NCBI RefSeq assembly: GCF_900566075.1
Contig: NZ_UPHU01000001.1
Coordinates: forward strand, 1,550,001-1,614,000
Length of the DNA stretch: 64,000 nt
Direction of reading: 5' to 3'
Source of the DNA: Mycobacterium pseudokansasii
GTDB taxonomy: Bacteria > Actinomycetota > Actinomycetes > Mycobacteriales > Mycobacteriaceae
This document shows positions 52,110 through 61,031 of this stretch, in pieces. How positions within the stretch are numbered: the first letter of the stretch is position 1; every line of letters starts with the position of its first letter. A program made the translations under genes and the position numbers. Below the pieces are notes generated by a model. It was not told where the DNA came from and ran no database searches. It saw only the letters and a list, made by a program, of their open reading frames with translations.

Positions 52110-54109
52110 CCGAAGTTGCGACGGTTTTGACTGGGGATTAGTGGTTTGAACTGACATTATGGGTGCTGTTGTGTGCTCATATGTAGTCACGAATAGATGC
52201 GTGTCGTTGCTATCATTTCAACGGAATCAGGCTATTATTCTTGGTGTGCCACGCAATACTGGCAAAGCTCACGTAGTCAGAGTTAAGAAGACTCACGTGG
52301 ATAAGCACGGCCACGAGCGCGTCTATGAGTCTGTGCTGTTGCGCCGCACCTACCGGGACGGGGCCAAGGTGCGCAACCAGACCGTGGCCAACCTGTCGAT
52401 GCTGCCGCCGCAGGCCGTCGATGCGATCGAGGCGACGCTGAAGGGCCACACGCTGGTGCCGGCCGGCTCGGAGTTCAGCAAGTCCCGGTCGCTGCCGCAT
52501 GGGGACGTGGCGGCGGTGGCCGCGATGGCGCGCAAGCTCGAGCTGGCCGCACTGCTGGGCCCGCCGTGCCGAGCCCGCGATATCGTGCTCGCCTTGATCA
52601 TCTCGCGGGTGGTGCGGCCCACCTCGAAGCTGTCCACCCTGTCGTGGTGGCCCAACACCACCCTCGGCGTGGATTTCGGGGTGGCCGAGGCCTCCACCGA
52701 CGAGATCTACGCCGGGATGGACTGGCTGGCCGACCGGCAGGACAAGATCGAAAAGAAGCTGGCGGCAAAGCATTTAAACGAGTCGGTGAACCCGGGCCGG
52801 ATGGCGTTGTTTGACCTGACTTCCTCGTGGGTGACCGGCCGATGCTGCCAGCTGGCCGCGCGCGGCTACTCCCGCGACGGCAAGAAGGGCTGCCAGCAGA
52901 TCGAATACGGGGTGCTCACCGACCCTGAGGGCCGCCCGGTCGCGGTGCGCGTGTTTTCCGGTGCCACCGCCGACCCGACCGCGTTCACCCAGATCGTGCA
53001 GGTGATCAAAGACAAGCTCGCCATCCAACAGCTGGTGCTGGTCGGCGATCGCGGCATGATCACCACCGCCCGCATCGACGCGCTGCGCGAACTCAACGAC
53101 AACCCCGACACCCCAACCGCCTTCGATTGGATCACCGCGCTACGTGCACCCGCGATCGCCAAACTCGCCCGCGACGACGGGCCGCTGCAGATGAGCCTGT
53201 TCGATACCCAAGACCTCGCCGAGATCACCCACCCCGACTACCCCGGCGAACGGCTGATCGCCTGCCGCAACCCCACCCTGGCCGCCGAACGTGCCCGCAA
53301 ACGCCACGACCTGCTGGCTGCCACCGAGAAACAACTGGCCCACATCGCCCAACGCGTCACCAAAGCCACCCTGTCCGGCGCCGACAAGATCGGCATCGCA
53401 GTCGGCAAGGTCAGCGGAAAATTCAAGGTGGGCAAGCTCTTCCACCTCACGATCACCGACACCGAATTCACCTACCACCGCGACCAGGCCGCCATCGACG
53501 CCCAAGCTGCCCTCGACGGCATCTACGTGCTGCGCACCAGCGTCAACACCAAGGTCCTCGACCCCGCCGCCGTGGTGCAGGGTTACAAAAACCTCGCCAA
53601 CATCGAACGCAACTTTCGCATCATCAAGACCGACGACCTCGACCTACGCCCCATCCACCACCGCCTCGAGGACCGCGTCAAAGCCCACGTGCTGATCTGC
53701 ATGCTGGCCTGCTACCTCATCTGGCACCTGCGCAAGGCCTGGGCGCCACTGACATTCACCGACGAAACACCACCGCATCGGGACAACCCCGTCGCCCCCG
53801 CGCAGCGTTCCCCAGCCGCACACGCCAAAGCCTCCACCAAACACGACGCGGCCGGCAACCCAGTACGAAACTTCCGCGACCTGCTCAATCACCTGGCCAC
53901 CCTCACCCGCGACCGGATCCGCTACCACCACACCAACATCGAAATCGACAAACTCACCGAGGCCACCCCCACCCAGCGCCGCGCCTTCGACCTCATCGAC
54001 GCCCCGATCCCAGTCACCATCACCGCGTAGCCAGAACCACCACCCACCCAAACCAGCCAATACCCAGGTCAACCCAGGAATTCAGCCAGTTCAATAGCCT
54101 TAACTTCGG
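52110..54109 (+). mobile_element. IS1634-like insertion sequence, copy 2 (different element)
   Basis: 2000 bp. Terminal 8-bp inverted repeats CCGAAGTT (52110-52117) and AACTTCGG (54102-54109), with weaker pairing inward. It is flanked by the same hexamer TCTAAA on the left (52104-52109, shared with copy 1) and right (54110-54115). Its transposase is only distantly like that of copy 1, so this is a second element type inserted at the same site and not a duplication. Confidence 0.78.
52246..54030 (+). CDS. IS1634-family transposase (second type)
   Basis: 594 aa from GTG 52246 (PRNTGKAHVVRVKKTHVDKHG); an upstream in-frame ATG at 52159 would add 29 residues of unusual composition. DDE features: MALFDLTSSW (Asp), LVGDRGMITTARID (Asp) and ANIERNFRIIKTDDLDLRPIHHRLEDRVKAH (Glu region). 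It shares the N-terminal VLLRRTYRDGAKVRNQTVANLS pattern with the neighbouring transposase. The frame is intact. Confidence 0.9.
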   Translation: MPRNTGKAHVVRVKKTHVDKHGHERVYESVLLRRTYRDGAKVRNQTVANLSMLPPQAVDAIEATLKGHTLVPAGSEFSKSRSLPHGDVAAVAAMARKLELAALLGPPCRARDIVLALIISRVVRPTSKLSTLSWWPNTTLGVDFGVAEASTDEIYAGMDWLADRQDKIEKKLAAKHLNESVNPGRMALFDLTSSWVTGRCCQLAARGYSRDGKKGCQQIEYGVLTDPEGRPVAVRVFSGATADPTAFTQIVQVIKDKLAIQQLVLVGDRGMITTARIDALRELNDNPDTPTAFDWITALRAPAIAKLARDDGPLQMSLFDTQDLAEITHPDYPGERLIACRNPTLAAERARKRHDLLAATEKQLAHIAQRVTKATLSGADKIGIAVGKVSGKFKVGKLFHLTITDTEFTYHRDQAAIDAQAALDGIYVLRTSVNTKVLDPAAVVQGYKNLANIERNFRIIKTDDLDLRPIHHRLEDRVKAHVLICMLACYLIWHLRKAWAPLTFTDETPPHRDNPVAPAQRSPAAHAKASTKHDAAGNPVRNFRDLLNHLATLTRDRIRYHHTNIEIDKLTEATPTQRRAFDLIDAPIPVTITA

Positions 54110-54117
54110 TCTAAACC

Positions 54118-54162
54118 GGTGCACGCCGTGGAGCGGTGCACGCCGTGGAGCGGTGCACGCCG
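54118..54162. repeat. 17-bp tandem repeat at the right flank of the second IS
   Basis: GGTGCACGCCGTGGAGC at 54118-54134 and 54135-54151, followed by a partial copy GGTGCACGCCG to 54162. It begins two bases after the TCTAAA flank of the insertion sequence. Confidence 0.75.
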
Positions 54163-54549
54163 GTCACGCCCACCAGCCTGGGTGCAGCGAAGCGGCCGAA
54201 ACGCACGCAGGAGAGCATCGAGAGCCTATCCGGGCAGTTCATCCAGTCCACGGGGCGGCGGCCGCGCCGCGACATCAACGGCCCGTTGGGGCAGGATGTC
54301 ATCCCGTTGGCTGTCGAAGCGATGACGGGCCGGTCATGTCAGTCAGTCGAGTCGCCCGGGTCAGCGCATGCCCGAAAATTCAGCGTGCCCGCCGTTATGC
54401 GATAAAACCAGGCGTGCAATGGATTTGTCGCTGAGTTGTCGCTCGAAGGCGAGTCAACGCGCACCGGCTCGGCCAGAGACCGATGAGAAAGACGTGATTG
54501 CCGTGACTCGGCGCTCGGGTGACAGCCAAATCAGCACCGTCGAAACCGC
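54163..54549. other. Gap between IS right flank and the catabolic operon
   Basis: About 390 bp without a supportable gene. Short open frames exist, but none has a recognisable product, ribosome site or mycobacterial codon pattern. It is the region downstream of the DUF6285-like gene and may include debris from IS insertion. Confidence 0.4.
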
Positions 54550-54888
54550 CTATTCGCTGTCGTATCCGGGATGAGAGACCGCAAGGCGATGCCGTACCAG
54601 TGTGCGCAGACAGGCGATGACCTCGTCGTCGCGGCTGTCCAGCTCACCGGCCCGGATCGAAGTGGCGAGGTCGGCCTCGTCGGCGAAGCCGAGGCCGGCC
54701 AGCGCCGCCTGGACGCCAACATCGCTGGGACTCAACAATTCTCGCTCGACGATGCGCAGGGCGTTGGCCGCCACCCGGGCATGGAAGTTGACCTGCCCGC
54801 TGGTCGCCGACCGTACGTCGCCTTCGAGGAATTCGGCGACGGCGGCCACGAGTTCAGCCGCGGTCGGACGGCCGTAGAGCCCGGTCAT
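54550..54888 (-). CDS. DUF6285-like small protein (LvaB-like)
   Basis: 112 aa, about 12 kDa, helical (RPTAAELVAAVAEFLEGDVR, FHARVAANALRIVEREL, RAGELDSRDDEVIACLRTLVRHRLAVSHPGY). This pattern fits the DUF6285 family, which includes LvaB, the small partner needed by the LvaA kinase in levulinate catabolism; both points are recalled. The ATG overlaps the kinase stop (ATGA), a layout matching an obligate partner. Last gene of the operon. Confidence 0.72.
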   Translation of the reverse strand: MTGLYGRPTAAELVAAVAEFLEGDVRSATSGQVNFHARVAANALRIVERELLSPSDVGVQAALAGLGFADEADLATSIRAGELDSRDDEVIACLRTLVRHRLAVSHPGYDSE

Positions 54889-55850
54889 CGTCCACCACCC
54901 TCGAGCAGCTCAAGCAGATCCCACTCGTTCTCGCAGACCCGGCGCCCAATCGTCGCCAACTCGACCGACCGGGACTGACGACTCAAGTGCCGCTCCGCCT
55001 GGTATCGGCAGATGACGCCCCAACGCAGCGTGGCCAGTACCAACCACCAACGAAATGCCACCGGATCGACGGCAGCCCCGCTGGCCTGCTGGTATGCGCG
55101 CAAAAAGTCGTCGATACCGCCTAATCCACCGGCGCCTAGGTTGGCCGGAGCCCCGAACCGCCAGGCCCGCACACAGAACCAGGCCAAGTCCTCATACGCC
55201 TCCCCGACATGCACCAGCTCCCAATCCAGAACGGCCGCAAGGTCGGACCCGTCGACGATGAGGTTGCCCATCCGGAAGTCGCCGTGCACCAGAACCGCTG
55301 CCGAGGGCTGTGGTCGATGCGCCGCAAGCCAGCGGAAGGCCCATTCGAAGGTCGCAGTGGTGTCGCACATCGCATCGAGCCGTTCACGCCATTGCGCAAG
55401 CGCGTCCTCGCGGGCGAGGCTGGAGTCGTTCGAATCGGCCCGGTGAATCGCGGCCAGCGCCTGTGCGCATTGGCGCAACAGCCGCTGCCGCCCGGCCGCG
55501 TCGAGTTGGCGCTGGATGCGACGGACGATCGTTTCCCCTTTGACCTCTTGGCATATCAGGAACGGATTGCCCAGTGCCGCTGGCGAATCATCAGCCAGCA
55601 GGATATGCGGCACCGGCGCGCCCGCGGCTGCCGCGGCGGCCTGGACACGGGCTTCGAGTTCCATACCGGCGTGCACGTCGTCGGGCGGCCCGATGCGCAG
55701 GATCAGGGGTCGACATTCGGCGCCCACGACTGCGTCGAACGCCCATGTGGTCCTGCTGGCACCGCCGGTGAGCACCCGCAGGTTTTCGATCGCCACCTCG
55801 GCGCCCAGCAGCGGGCCCAGCAGCGCGGGCAACTCCTCCGACAGAGTCAC
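54885..55850 (-). CDS. APH-like phosphotransferase (LvaA/ACAD10-11 kinase-like)
   Basis: 321 aa from a GTG overlapping the acyl-CoA dehydrogenase stop (GTGA). Intact kinase motifs: VLVHGDFRMGN with His189, Asp191 and Asn196, and AVLDWELVHVG with Asp209. The N-terminal lobe has LTGGASRTTW and LILRIGPP. Kinases of this subfamily linked to acyl-CoA dehydrogenases phosphorylate 4-hydroxyacyl-CoA. The link to a dehydrogenase on one side and a DUF6285-like protein on the other supports that role over antibiotic resistance. Confidence 0.85.
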   Translation of the reverse strand: MTLSEELPALLGPLLGAEVAIENLRVLTGGASRTTWAFDAVVGAECRPLILRIGPPDDVHAGMELEARVQAAAAAAGAPVPHILLADDSPAALGNPFLICQEVKGETIVRRIQRQLDAAGRQRLLRQCAQALAAIHRADSNDSSLAREDALAQWRERLDAMCDTTATFEWAFRWLAAHRPQPSAAVLVHGDFRMGNLIVDGSDLAAVLDWELVHVGEAYEDLAWFCVRAWRFGAPANLGAGGLGGIDDFLRAYQQASGAAVDPVAFRWWLVLATLRWGVICRYQAERHLSRQSRSVELATIGRRVCENEWDLLELLEGGGR

Positions 55851-57085
55851 TTTGTGCCGAACTTGAACAGCCGCTGGGCTACCCGGCGGATCTGGATCTC
55901 CTCCGCGCCCTCGGTGATTCGATAGCGGCGGTGATGTCGGTAGATGTGCTCGAAAGGCTCGTGGCGGCTGTAGCCGACACCGCCGAAGACCTGCATCGCC
56001 CGGTCGGCGGCCTCACACACCAACCGGTTGGCGCGGTAGTTGGCCATCGACACCTTGTCCGAAACCTCCATGTGGTGATTGCGATCCAGTTGGTCGGCCG
56101 CGTAGTACACCAGCAGCCGCACCATCTGCGCCTCGGTCTGCAGCTCGACGAGCGGCCATTGGACGGCCTGGTTCACCGACAACGGCTTACCGAATACCCT
56201 GCGTTGGTTGGCGTAGTCGACGGCCCGGTCGATGCAGTACTGCGCAGCGCCCAGACTGCTGGCCGCCTGACGAATCCGGTTCTCGTGCAGGAAAGTCTGG
56301 CCGACCTCGAGGCCGCGGTCGACCTCGCCGAGCACCGCGTCATCGGGCACCCGGACGCCGTCAAACACCACCTCCCCGTGGTCGGTCGGCATGTTGAGGG
56401 TCCACCAGTAGTACGGAACGGTGAAGCCGGGAGCATCGGTGGGGACGAGGAACGCGGTGATGCCGCGGGCCTGACCGGGCTCGCCCGAGGTACGGGCGAA
56501 CACCAGGTCGTGGGTGGCGCGGTGTACGCCGGTGTTGAACCGCTTGGCGCCGTTGATCACCCAGCTGTCCTTGTCGCGCTCGGCACGAGTCTCGAGCCAG
56601 GTGGCGTCCGACCCGTGATTGGGTTCGGTCAAGCCGAATGCCATCGACCGCTCGCCGGTAATGAGCGCCTCGGTCCACTCCTTCTTCTGCGCTTCGGTGC
56701 CGAACCGGTCCATCATGATGACTTGCGGGAAGTTGCCGACGATGGAGGACTCATTCTGCAAGTCGTTGTGCAGCCCGAGCCCCTTGTGCGCCAAGTGTTC
56801 ACGGATGACTGCCATATCGACGTTGGTTCCGTCGCGGCCACCGAACCGTGACGGCAGGCCGTAACGCAGCCAGCCCGCCCGGTCGGCGCGCCTGCGCATC
56901 TCGGCCAGCAGGTCCTCCCACTCTGGTCGGGGGATGCCATCGTTGTCCCAATCGGTGCGGGCATGCTCACGGCGATGGTCGAAATACTGGATGTGCTGGC
57001 GTTCCAGCGGTTTGATCTGGGACTCGATGAACTCGTCCATCTCGGCGAGCAGACCGGGAAGATGTTCTGGCAGGATGAAATCCAC
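55847..57085 (-). CDS. Acyl-CoA dehydrogenase (LvaC/ACAD11-like)
   Basis: 412 aa from GTG 57085, with AAGGAGA 7 nt upstream; the frame runs on 5' but over the TetR gene. FAD-type acyl-CoA dehydrogenase: FGLTEPNHGSDATWLETRAERD, WVINGAKRFNTG, GARGITAFLVP-like segment (QARGITAFLVPTDAPGF), and the C-terminal signature VFGGVGYSRHEPFEHIYRHHRRYRITEGAEEIQ-type. Clustering with the kinase suggests it may act on phosphorylated hydroxyacyl-CoA, not only as a plain dehydrogenase. Confidence 0.9.
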   Translation of the reverse strand: MDFILPEHLPGLLAEMDEFIESQIKPLERQHIQYFDHRREHARTDWDNDGIPRPEWEDLLAEMRRRADRAGWLRYGLPSRFGGRDGTNVDMAVIREHLAHKGLGLHNDLQNESSIVGNFPQVIMMDRFGTEAQKKEWTEALITGERSMAFGLTEPNHGSDATWLETRAERDKDSWVINGAKRFNTGVHRATHDLVFARTSGEPGQARGITAFLVPTDAPGFTVPYYWWTLNMPTDHGEVVFDGVRVPDDAVLGEVDRGLEVGQTFLHENRIRQAASSLGAAQYCIDRAVDYANQRRVFGKPLSVNQAVQWPLVELQTEAQMVRLLVYYAADQLDRNHHMEVSDKVSMANYRANRLVCEAADRAMQVFGGVGYSRHEPFEHIYRHHRRYRITEGAEEIQIRRVAQRLFKFGTK

Positions 57086-57096
57086 GACTAATCTCC

Positions 57097-57717
57097 TTAA
57101 ACGCCGTATAGAGTTTTCTTCCAGATCGTTGACAAGGTCTTGATCGCGTCCTCGTCGCTGATGTCCAGACGCAGATTCTCGGGGCCCGAGCGGCCGACGA
57201 ACACGGTGGTGAAGTTCTCGAACAACAGGGCGATCGCGGCCGCCGTGTGCTCCGGATGAAGCTCGGCGCCGTAGCCCTGCTCTTGAGCGCGGCGTACCGA
57301 CGCGGCCACAATGTCCATGCCGAAACGCCGGAATTCGTTCTGCACGAGAGCGAAACGCTGCTGGGTGGCGGCCAGTTGGGCGACAGCGATCATGATGCCG
57401 ATGTTCTGTTTGAAGATGTTCCAGTAACCGGTGACCACCGAGGTGAAGAACGCGTCGTCGTCGGGGGTATCCGGCAGTTGCACGCTCAGCCCGGAAGGCG
57501 CGACGACGTCGTGCAGAAACGATTCCGCCAGGGCGGCGAGCAAATCCTCTTTGTCGGAGAAGTACCGGTAGAACACCGCGGGCGACTTGCCGGCGGCCGA
57601 GGTGATGTCGGCCAGGGTAACTCCGTGAAATCCCCTCTCGGCAAAGAGCTTTCGCGCGGCCTGCTCGATGGCCTGCCGGGTCTGGCGGCCCTTGGAGGTG
57701 AGCGCGCCGGCGCGCAT
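57097..57717 (-). CDS. TetR-family regulator of the catabolic operon
   Basis: 206 aa, starting at an ATG that shares a base with the HMG-CoA-lyase-like stop (TGATG). N-terminal helix-turn-helix at about 33-55 (VTLADITSAAGKSPAVFYRYF). The C-terminal ligand domain is helical. It is embedded in the middle of the operon it probably controls, so autoregulation is expected. The effector is likely a CoA thioester or aromatic acid. Candidate operator: the palindrome at 62181. Confidence 0.88.
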   Translation of the reverse strand: MRAGALTSKGRQTRQAIEQAARKLFAERGFHGVTLADITSAAGKSPAVFYRYFSDKEDLLAALAESFLHDVVAPSGLSVQLPDTPDDDAFFTSVVTGYWNIFKQNIGIMIAVAQLAATQQRFALVQNEFRRFGMDIVAASVRRAQEQGYGAELHPEHTAAAIALLFENFTTVFVGRSGPENLRLDISDEDAIKTLSTIWKKTLYGV

Positions 57718-58613
57718 CAGTTCCGGATCCGGTCGCCGGCGCGCAGCAGATAACCCGGCAAGTCATGGCCGACAACCGATTTCGCAACCTCAGCCGCTGC
57801 GATGGCAGCCGGTAAGTCGACGTCGACCTCGAAACCGCTGTCGACCAGGAGATACACCAGATCCTCGGTGGCGATATTGCCGGTGGCCCCCGGGGCAAAC
57901 GGGCAGCCACCGAGTCCGCCGACCGAGGCATCCAGCCTGGTAACACCCGAGCACACCGCCGCATAGGCACTGGCCAGCCCCGCGCCCCGGGTGTTGTGGA
58001 AGTGACCACCCAGCGGAATGTCGCCGATCACCGGACGTAGTTGTGCGATCAGCGAACTCACCCGGCCCGGGGTGGTGGTGCCGATGGTGTCGGCGATCGA
58101 GAACCGGTCCACACCCAGGTCGCGGGCTACGGCGGCGATGTCGAGGACCCGCTGCGGCGGGGTGGGCCCGTCGAACGGACAATCCCATGCAGTGGCGACG
58201 ATGACCTCGACGGTAACCTCGCTGCTCCGGGCGATGGCGAGGATCTCGCCGATTTGGCCGGTCGCCTCGGCGCTGCTGCGACCGACGTTGGCCTCGCTGA
58301 ACGAGTCGCTGGCCGCCACCACGTACTCGATGGCGCGCAGGCCGGCCGCGATCGCCCGCTTGGCGCCGTTGGGGCTGGCCACCAGTGCGGAGAACTCGAT
58401 GTCGGGGTAGTTGGGTAATTCGGCCGCGAGTTCGGCGGCATCGGCCATCGCCGGAACCTTGGATGGCGACACGAACGCCGTTGCCTCCACCTCCCGCACT
58501 CCTGTGGCGGCCACCGCGGCCAGCAACTCCAGCTTGGCCGACAACGGGATCGGCTTCTCGATCTGCAGTCCGTCGCGCAGCGACACCTCACGAACGGTTA
58601 CCCGGGAATTCAT
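57717..58613 (-). CDS. HMG-CoA lyase-like aldolase (HMGL family)
   Basis: 298 aa. TIM-barrel HMGL family: EVSLRDGLQ with Arg13 and Asp14, metal-ligand GGHFHNTRG, and the family signature ending GGLGGCPFAPGATGN that includes the catalytic Cys. The expected reaction is cleavage of a 3-hydroxy-3-methyl-type acyl-CoA to acetyl-CoA (or analogue) and a keto acid. Both flanks are coupled (ATGA upstream, TGATG downstream). The substrate may be a ring-cleavage product and not HMG-CoA. Confidence 0.9.
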   Translation of the reverse strand: MNSRVTVREVSLRDGLQIEKPIPLSAKLELLAAVAATGVREVEATAFVSPSKVPAMADAAELAAELPNYPDIEFSALVASPNGAKRAIAAGLRAIEYVVAASDSFSEANVGRSSAEATGQIGEILAIARSSEVTVEVIVATAWDCPFDGPTPPQRVLDIAAVARDLGVDRFSIADTIGTTTPGRVSSLIAQLRPVIGDIPLGGHFHNTRGAGLASAYAAVCSGVTRLDASVGGLGGCPFAPGATGNIATEDLVYLLVDSGFEVDVDLPAAIAAAEVAKSVVGHDLPGYLLRAGDRIRN

Positions 58614-59851
58614 AACACTCCTTCGGCACGCAACTCATCGAGGTCCTGAGCGCTCTTGCCCAGCAGGCCGATATAGACGTCGTCGTTGTGCCGACCGGGG
58701 CGCGCGGGACCGGCGGTGCGCACGCGCCCCGGTGATTCGGAGAGCACCGGCACGATCCCCGGTCCCAATACGGATCGTTCGACCCTTTCATCGAAGTGTT
58801 CGACCAGCATGCCGCGCGCCCGCAGCTGTGGATCGTCGACCACCTCCGCGACGGTATTGATCGGTCCGGCGATCACTCCTGAGGCGGAAAGTGTTTCGAT
58901 GATCTCGCCGGGCCGCCGCCCGGCGGCCCAGGAGCCGATGATCCTGTCGAGCTCGTCCTGGTTGCGCCCGCGCGCCGCGTGCGTGGCGAATCGGTCATCG
59001 GCGACCAGTTCCGGACGTCCCATAGCCTTGCACAGCCGGGCGAACACGGTGTCCTGGTTCGCGGCGATCACCACCCAAGAGCCGTCGGCGCTGCGGTAGA
59101 TGTTCGACGGCGCAATGCCTTCCAGCCTGGTTCCGGACGGTCCGCGCACCACGCCGCCGACGTCGTAGTCCGGAATCGTGGATTCCTGTACCGCCAAACA
59201 TGATTCGGTGAGGGCGACATCGACCACTTGGCCCTTGCCGGTGACGCCGCGGCGATACAGGGCGGCCAGCGCGCCCTGGGCGCCGAACATGCCGGCCAGG
59301 GTGTCGCCCAGCGAGAGCGCGAGCCGGGGCGGTGGTCCGCCGGGGAAGCCGTTGAGATGGCGCAGCCCGCTGGCGGCCTCGGCCACCGAGGCGTAACCCG
59401 CTTTGTGTGCGTCGGGCCCGGTTTGTCCGTAGCCCGACACCCGGACCAGGATGATGCCCGGGTTACGTTGGCTCAGCACGTCGTATCCCAGGTTCCACTT
59501 CTCCAGCGTGCCCGGGCGGAAGTTCTCGACGACGATGTCGGATTTTTCGACCAGCTCGAGAAAGAGCTCCCGGCCGCGCGGGCGTCGCAGGTCGAGGGTG
59601 ATGGCCCGCTTGTTGCGGGCATGCACGGTCCAGAAGACGCGGTGTCCGTTGAGTTCGGCCTGCCCCCAGGTGCGTAACGGATCCGGGGCGCCCGGCGGCT
59701 CCACCTTGATGACGTCGGCGCCCATGTCGCCGAGCAGCCGGCCGGCGAACGGACCGGCGATCAAGGTACCGAGCTCGAGCACCCGGATGCCGTCCAGCGG
59801 TCCGGTTGGGGTCGATTCCCCGGGTGCCGCACTCCCGGCCGGCTCGGTCAT
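58610..59851 (-). CDS. CaiB/BaiF family class III CoA-transferase
   Basis: 413 aa. N-terminal GIRVLELGTLIAGPFAGRLLGDMGADVIKVEPP is diagnostic, followed by NKRAITLDL, VVENFRPG and the catalytic Asp183 in LALSLGDTLAG. It moves CoA from a donor thioester to a carboxylic acid, which would activate the pathway substrate without ATP. ATG overlaps the hydrolase stop (ATGA). Confidence 0.92.
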   Translation of the reverse strand: MTEPAGSAAPGESTPTGPLDGIRVLELGTLIAGPFAGRLLGDMGADVIKVEPPGAPDPLRTWGQAELNGHRVFWTVHARNKRAITLDLRRPRGRELFLELVEKSDIVVENFRPGTLEKWNLGYDVLSQRNPGIILVRVSGYGQTGPDAHKAGYASVAEAASGLRHLNGFPGGPPPRLALSLGDTLAGMFGAQGALAALYRRGVTGKGQVVDVALTESCLAVQESTIPDYDVGGVVRGPSGTRLEGIAPSNIYRSADGSWVVIAANQDTVFARLCKAMGRPELVADDRFATHAARGRNQDELDRIIGSWAAGRRPGEIIETLSASGVIAGPINTVAEVVDDPQLRARGMLVEHFDERVERSVLGPGIVPVLSESPGRVRTAGPARPGRHNDDVYIGLLGKSAQDLDELRAEGVL

Positions 59852-61029
59852 GCGGTGCTCGCGAAGTCGTGGCGGATCAGCCAGTCGGTCACGATCTCGA
59901 CGGCGTGCGCCAGCTTGTCACGTTGGTCGGGACCCGCGTAATAGTGTGTAGCGCCAGGGATTTCGTACATCTCCTTGTCGGGGTACCCGATCGCTTCGAA
60001 GAGCCGGCGGGTATGGCTGGGTGTGCAGGCGTCGTCTGCCAGGTTACCGATCACCAGTGCGGGGACGGCGAGATCTCGCGCGCATGTCACGCCGTCGGCG
60101 CGGGCGTCGTCGTAACTCCACTGCGACAGCCAGCTGCGCAGTGAGCAGAACCGGGCTAACCCGACTGGGCCCATGTTCACCACCTGCGGGTCACCCAGGT
60201 AGCAGGTGCCTGGCGTTCGTTGGTTGGGATCGACGGTCGGATCCAGCCACCTCGGGTCGGCCATGGTGCCGTGCACGACGAAGCAGAACTCGTCATCGGG
60301 ACGGCCCCGTGCCGCCAGTTCGGCCATCGTGTCCTTGACCCATGCAGTGATACGGCGGTTGCGGTCGATCTGAGCCTGCCGGTATCGCGCGAGGAATTCC
60401 TGGGTGTAGGGCGGCTGGTTGGGGTTATCCGGGTTGTACAGGTCCAGTTCGGGATCGCGCTTGGTGGGGTCGGTTTCGTCGAGGATCGACGCGTCGAGCC
60501 ATTCGGTGAGCGTGCCGTGCCGGCTGATGTGCGCGGCCAGCAGCATGATGCCGTCCGCGGCGGAAAGGTCGAGCTGGGTCAGGTCAGGCCCGTCGCCGGA
60601 CGGGCTGGATGTGACGGTCGGGTGCTGAGCCTGCTGCTGGTAGAACATCGACAGCGAACCGCCGCCGCTCCATCCGGCCAGCACCACCTTGGTATAGCCC
60701 AGCCGCGTTTTCGCGTCCTTGATGCACTCGCCGAGATCCTCGACCACCTTCTCCATCAGCAGCGCCGAGTCGGTGCCACGGAACCGGCTGTTGCAGTAGA
60801 TGACGTGGTGGCCGGCCCGCGCCAGCGCGTTGATCATCGGCAGATAGGCGCCGCCGCCGATAGGGTGCATGAACACCAGCACGGTGTCCGACGGGTTATC
60901 CGTGGGCCGCAGCAGATAGCTCTCCAGCACGGTGATCTCGGCCAGCCCGCCATAGACATCGCGGACACCGGAATTGTTCTGGAAGGCAACGAGGTAGGGA
61001 ATTCTGTCGTATTCGTGACGGGTCGTCAT
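59848..61029 (-). CDS. Alpha/beta hydrolase
   Basis: 393 aa from ATG 61029. Nucleophile Ser121 in LAGWSGGGS, oxyanion loop MHPIGGG (54-60), acid in NLADDACTPS and His in PGATHYYAG, so the triad is complete. Long insert (about 145-290, Asp/Pro-rich) between strands, unlike small esterases. Three bases separate it from the dioxygenase gene stop. It may hydrolyse the ring-cleavage product or a C-C bond; the substrate is unknown. Confidence 0.85.
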   Translation of the reverse strand: MTTRHEYDRIPYLVAFQNNSGVRDVYGGLAEITVLESYLLRPTDNPSDTVLVFMHPIGGGAYLPMINALARAGHHVIYCNSRFRGTDSALLMEKVVEDLGECIKDAKTRLGYTKVVLAGWSGGGSLSMFYQQQAQHPTVTSSPSGDGPDLTQLDLSAADGIMLLAAHISRHGTLTEWLDASILDETDPTKRDPELDLYNPDNPNQPPYTQEFLARYRQAQIDRNRRITAWVKDTMAELAARGRPDDEFCFVVHGTMADPRWLDPTVDPNQRTPGTCYLGDPQVVNMGPVGLARFCSLRSWLSQWSYDDARADGVTCARDLAVPALVIGNLADDACTPSHTRRLFEAIGYPDKEMYEIPGATHYYAGPDQRDKLAHAVEIVTDWLIRHDFASTA

Positions 61030-61031
61030 GA

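Noticed and set aside
54136..54405. 89-codon plus-strand frame downstream of the second IS
   Set aside because: It starts within the 17-bp tandem repeat and has no recognisable domain or ribosome site.
57086..58009. 5' extension of the acyl-CoA dehydrogenase frame over the TetR and HMGL genes
   Set aside because: The dehydrogenase starts at GTG 57085 after AAGGAGA. The upstream residues are Arg/Ala/Ser-rich noise.
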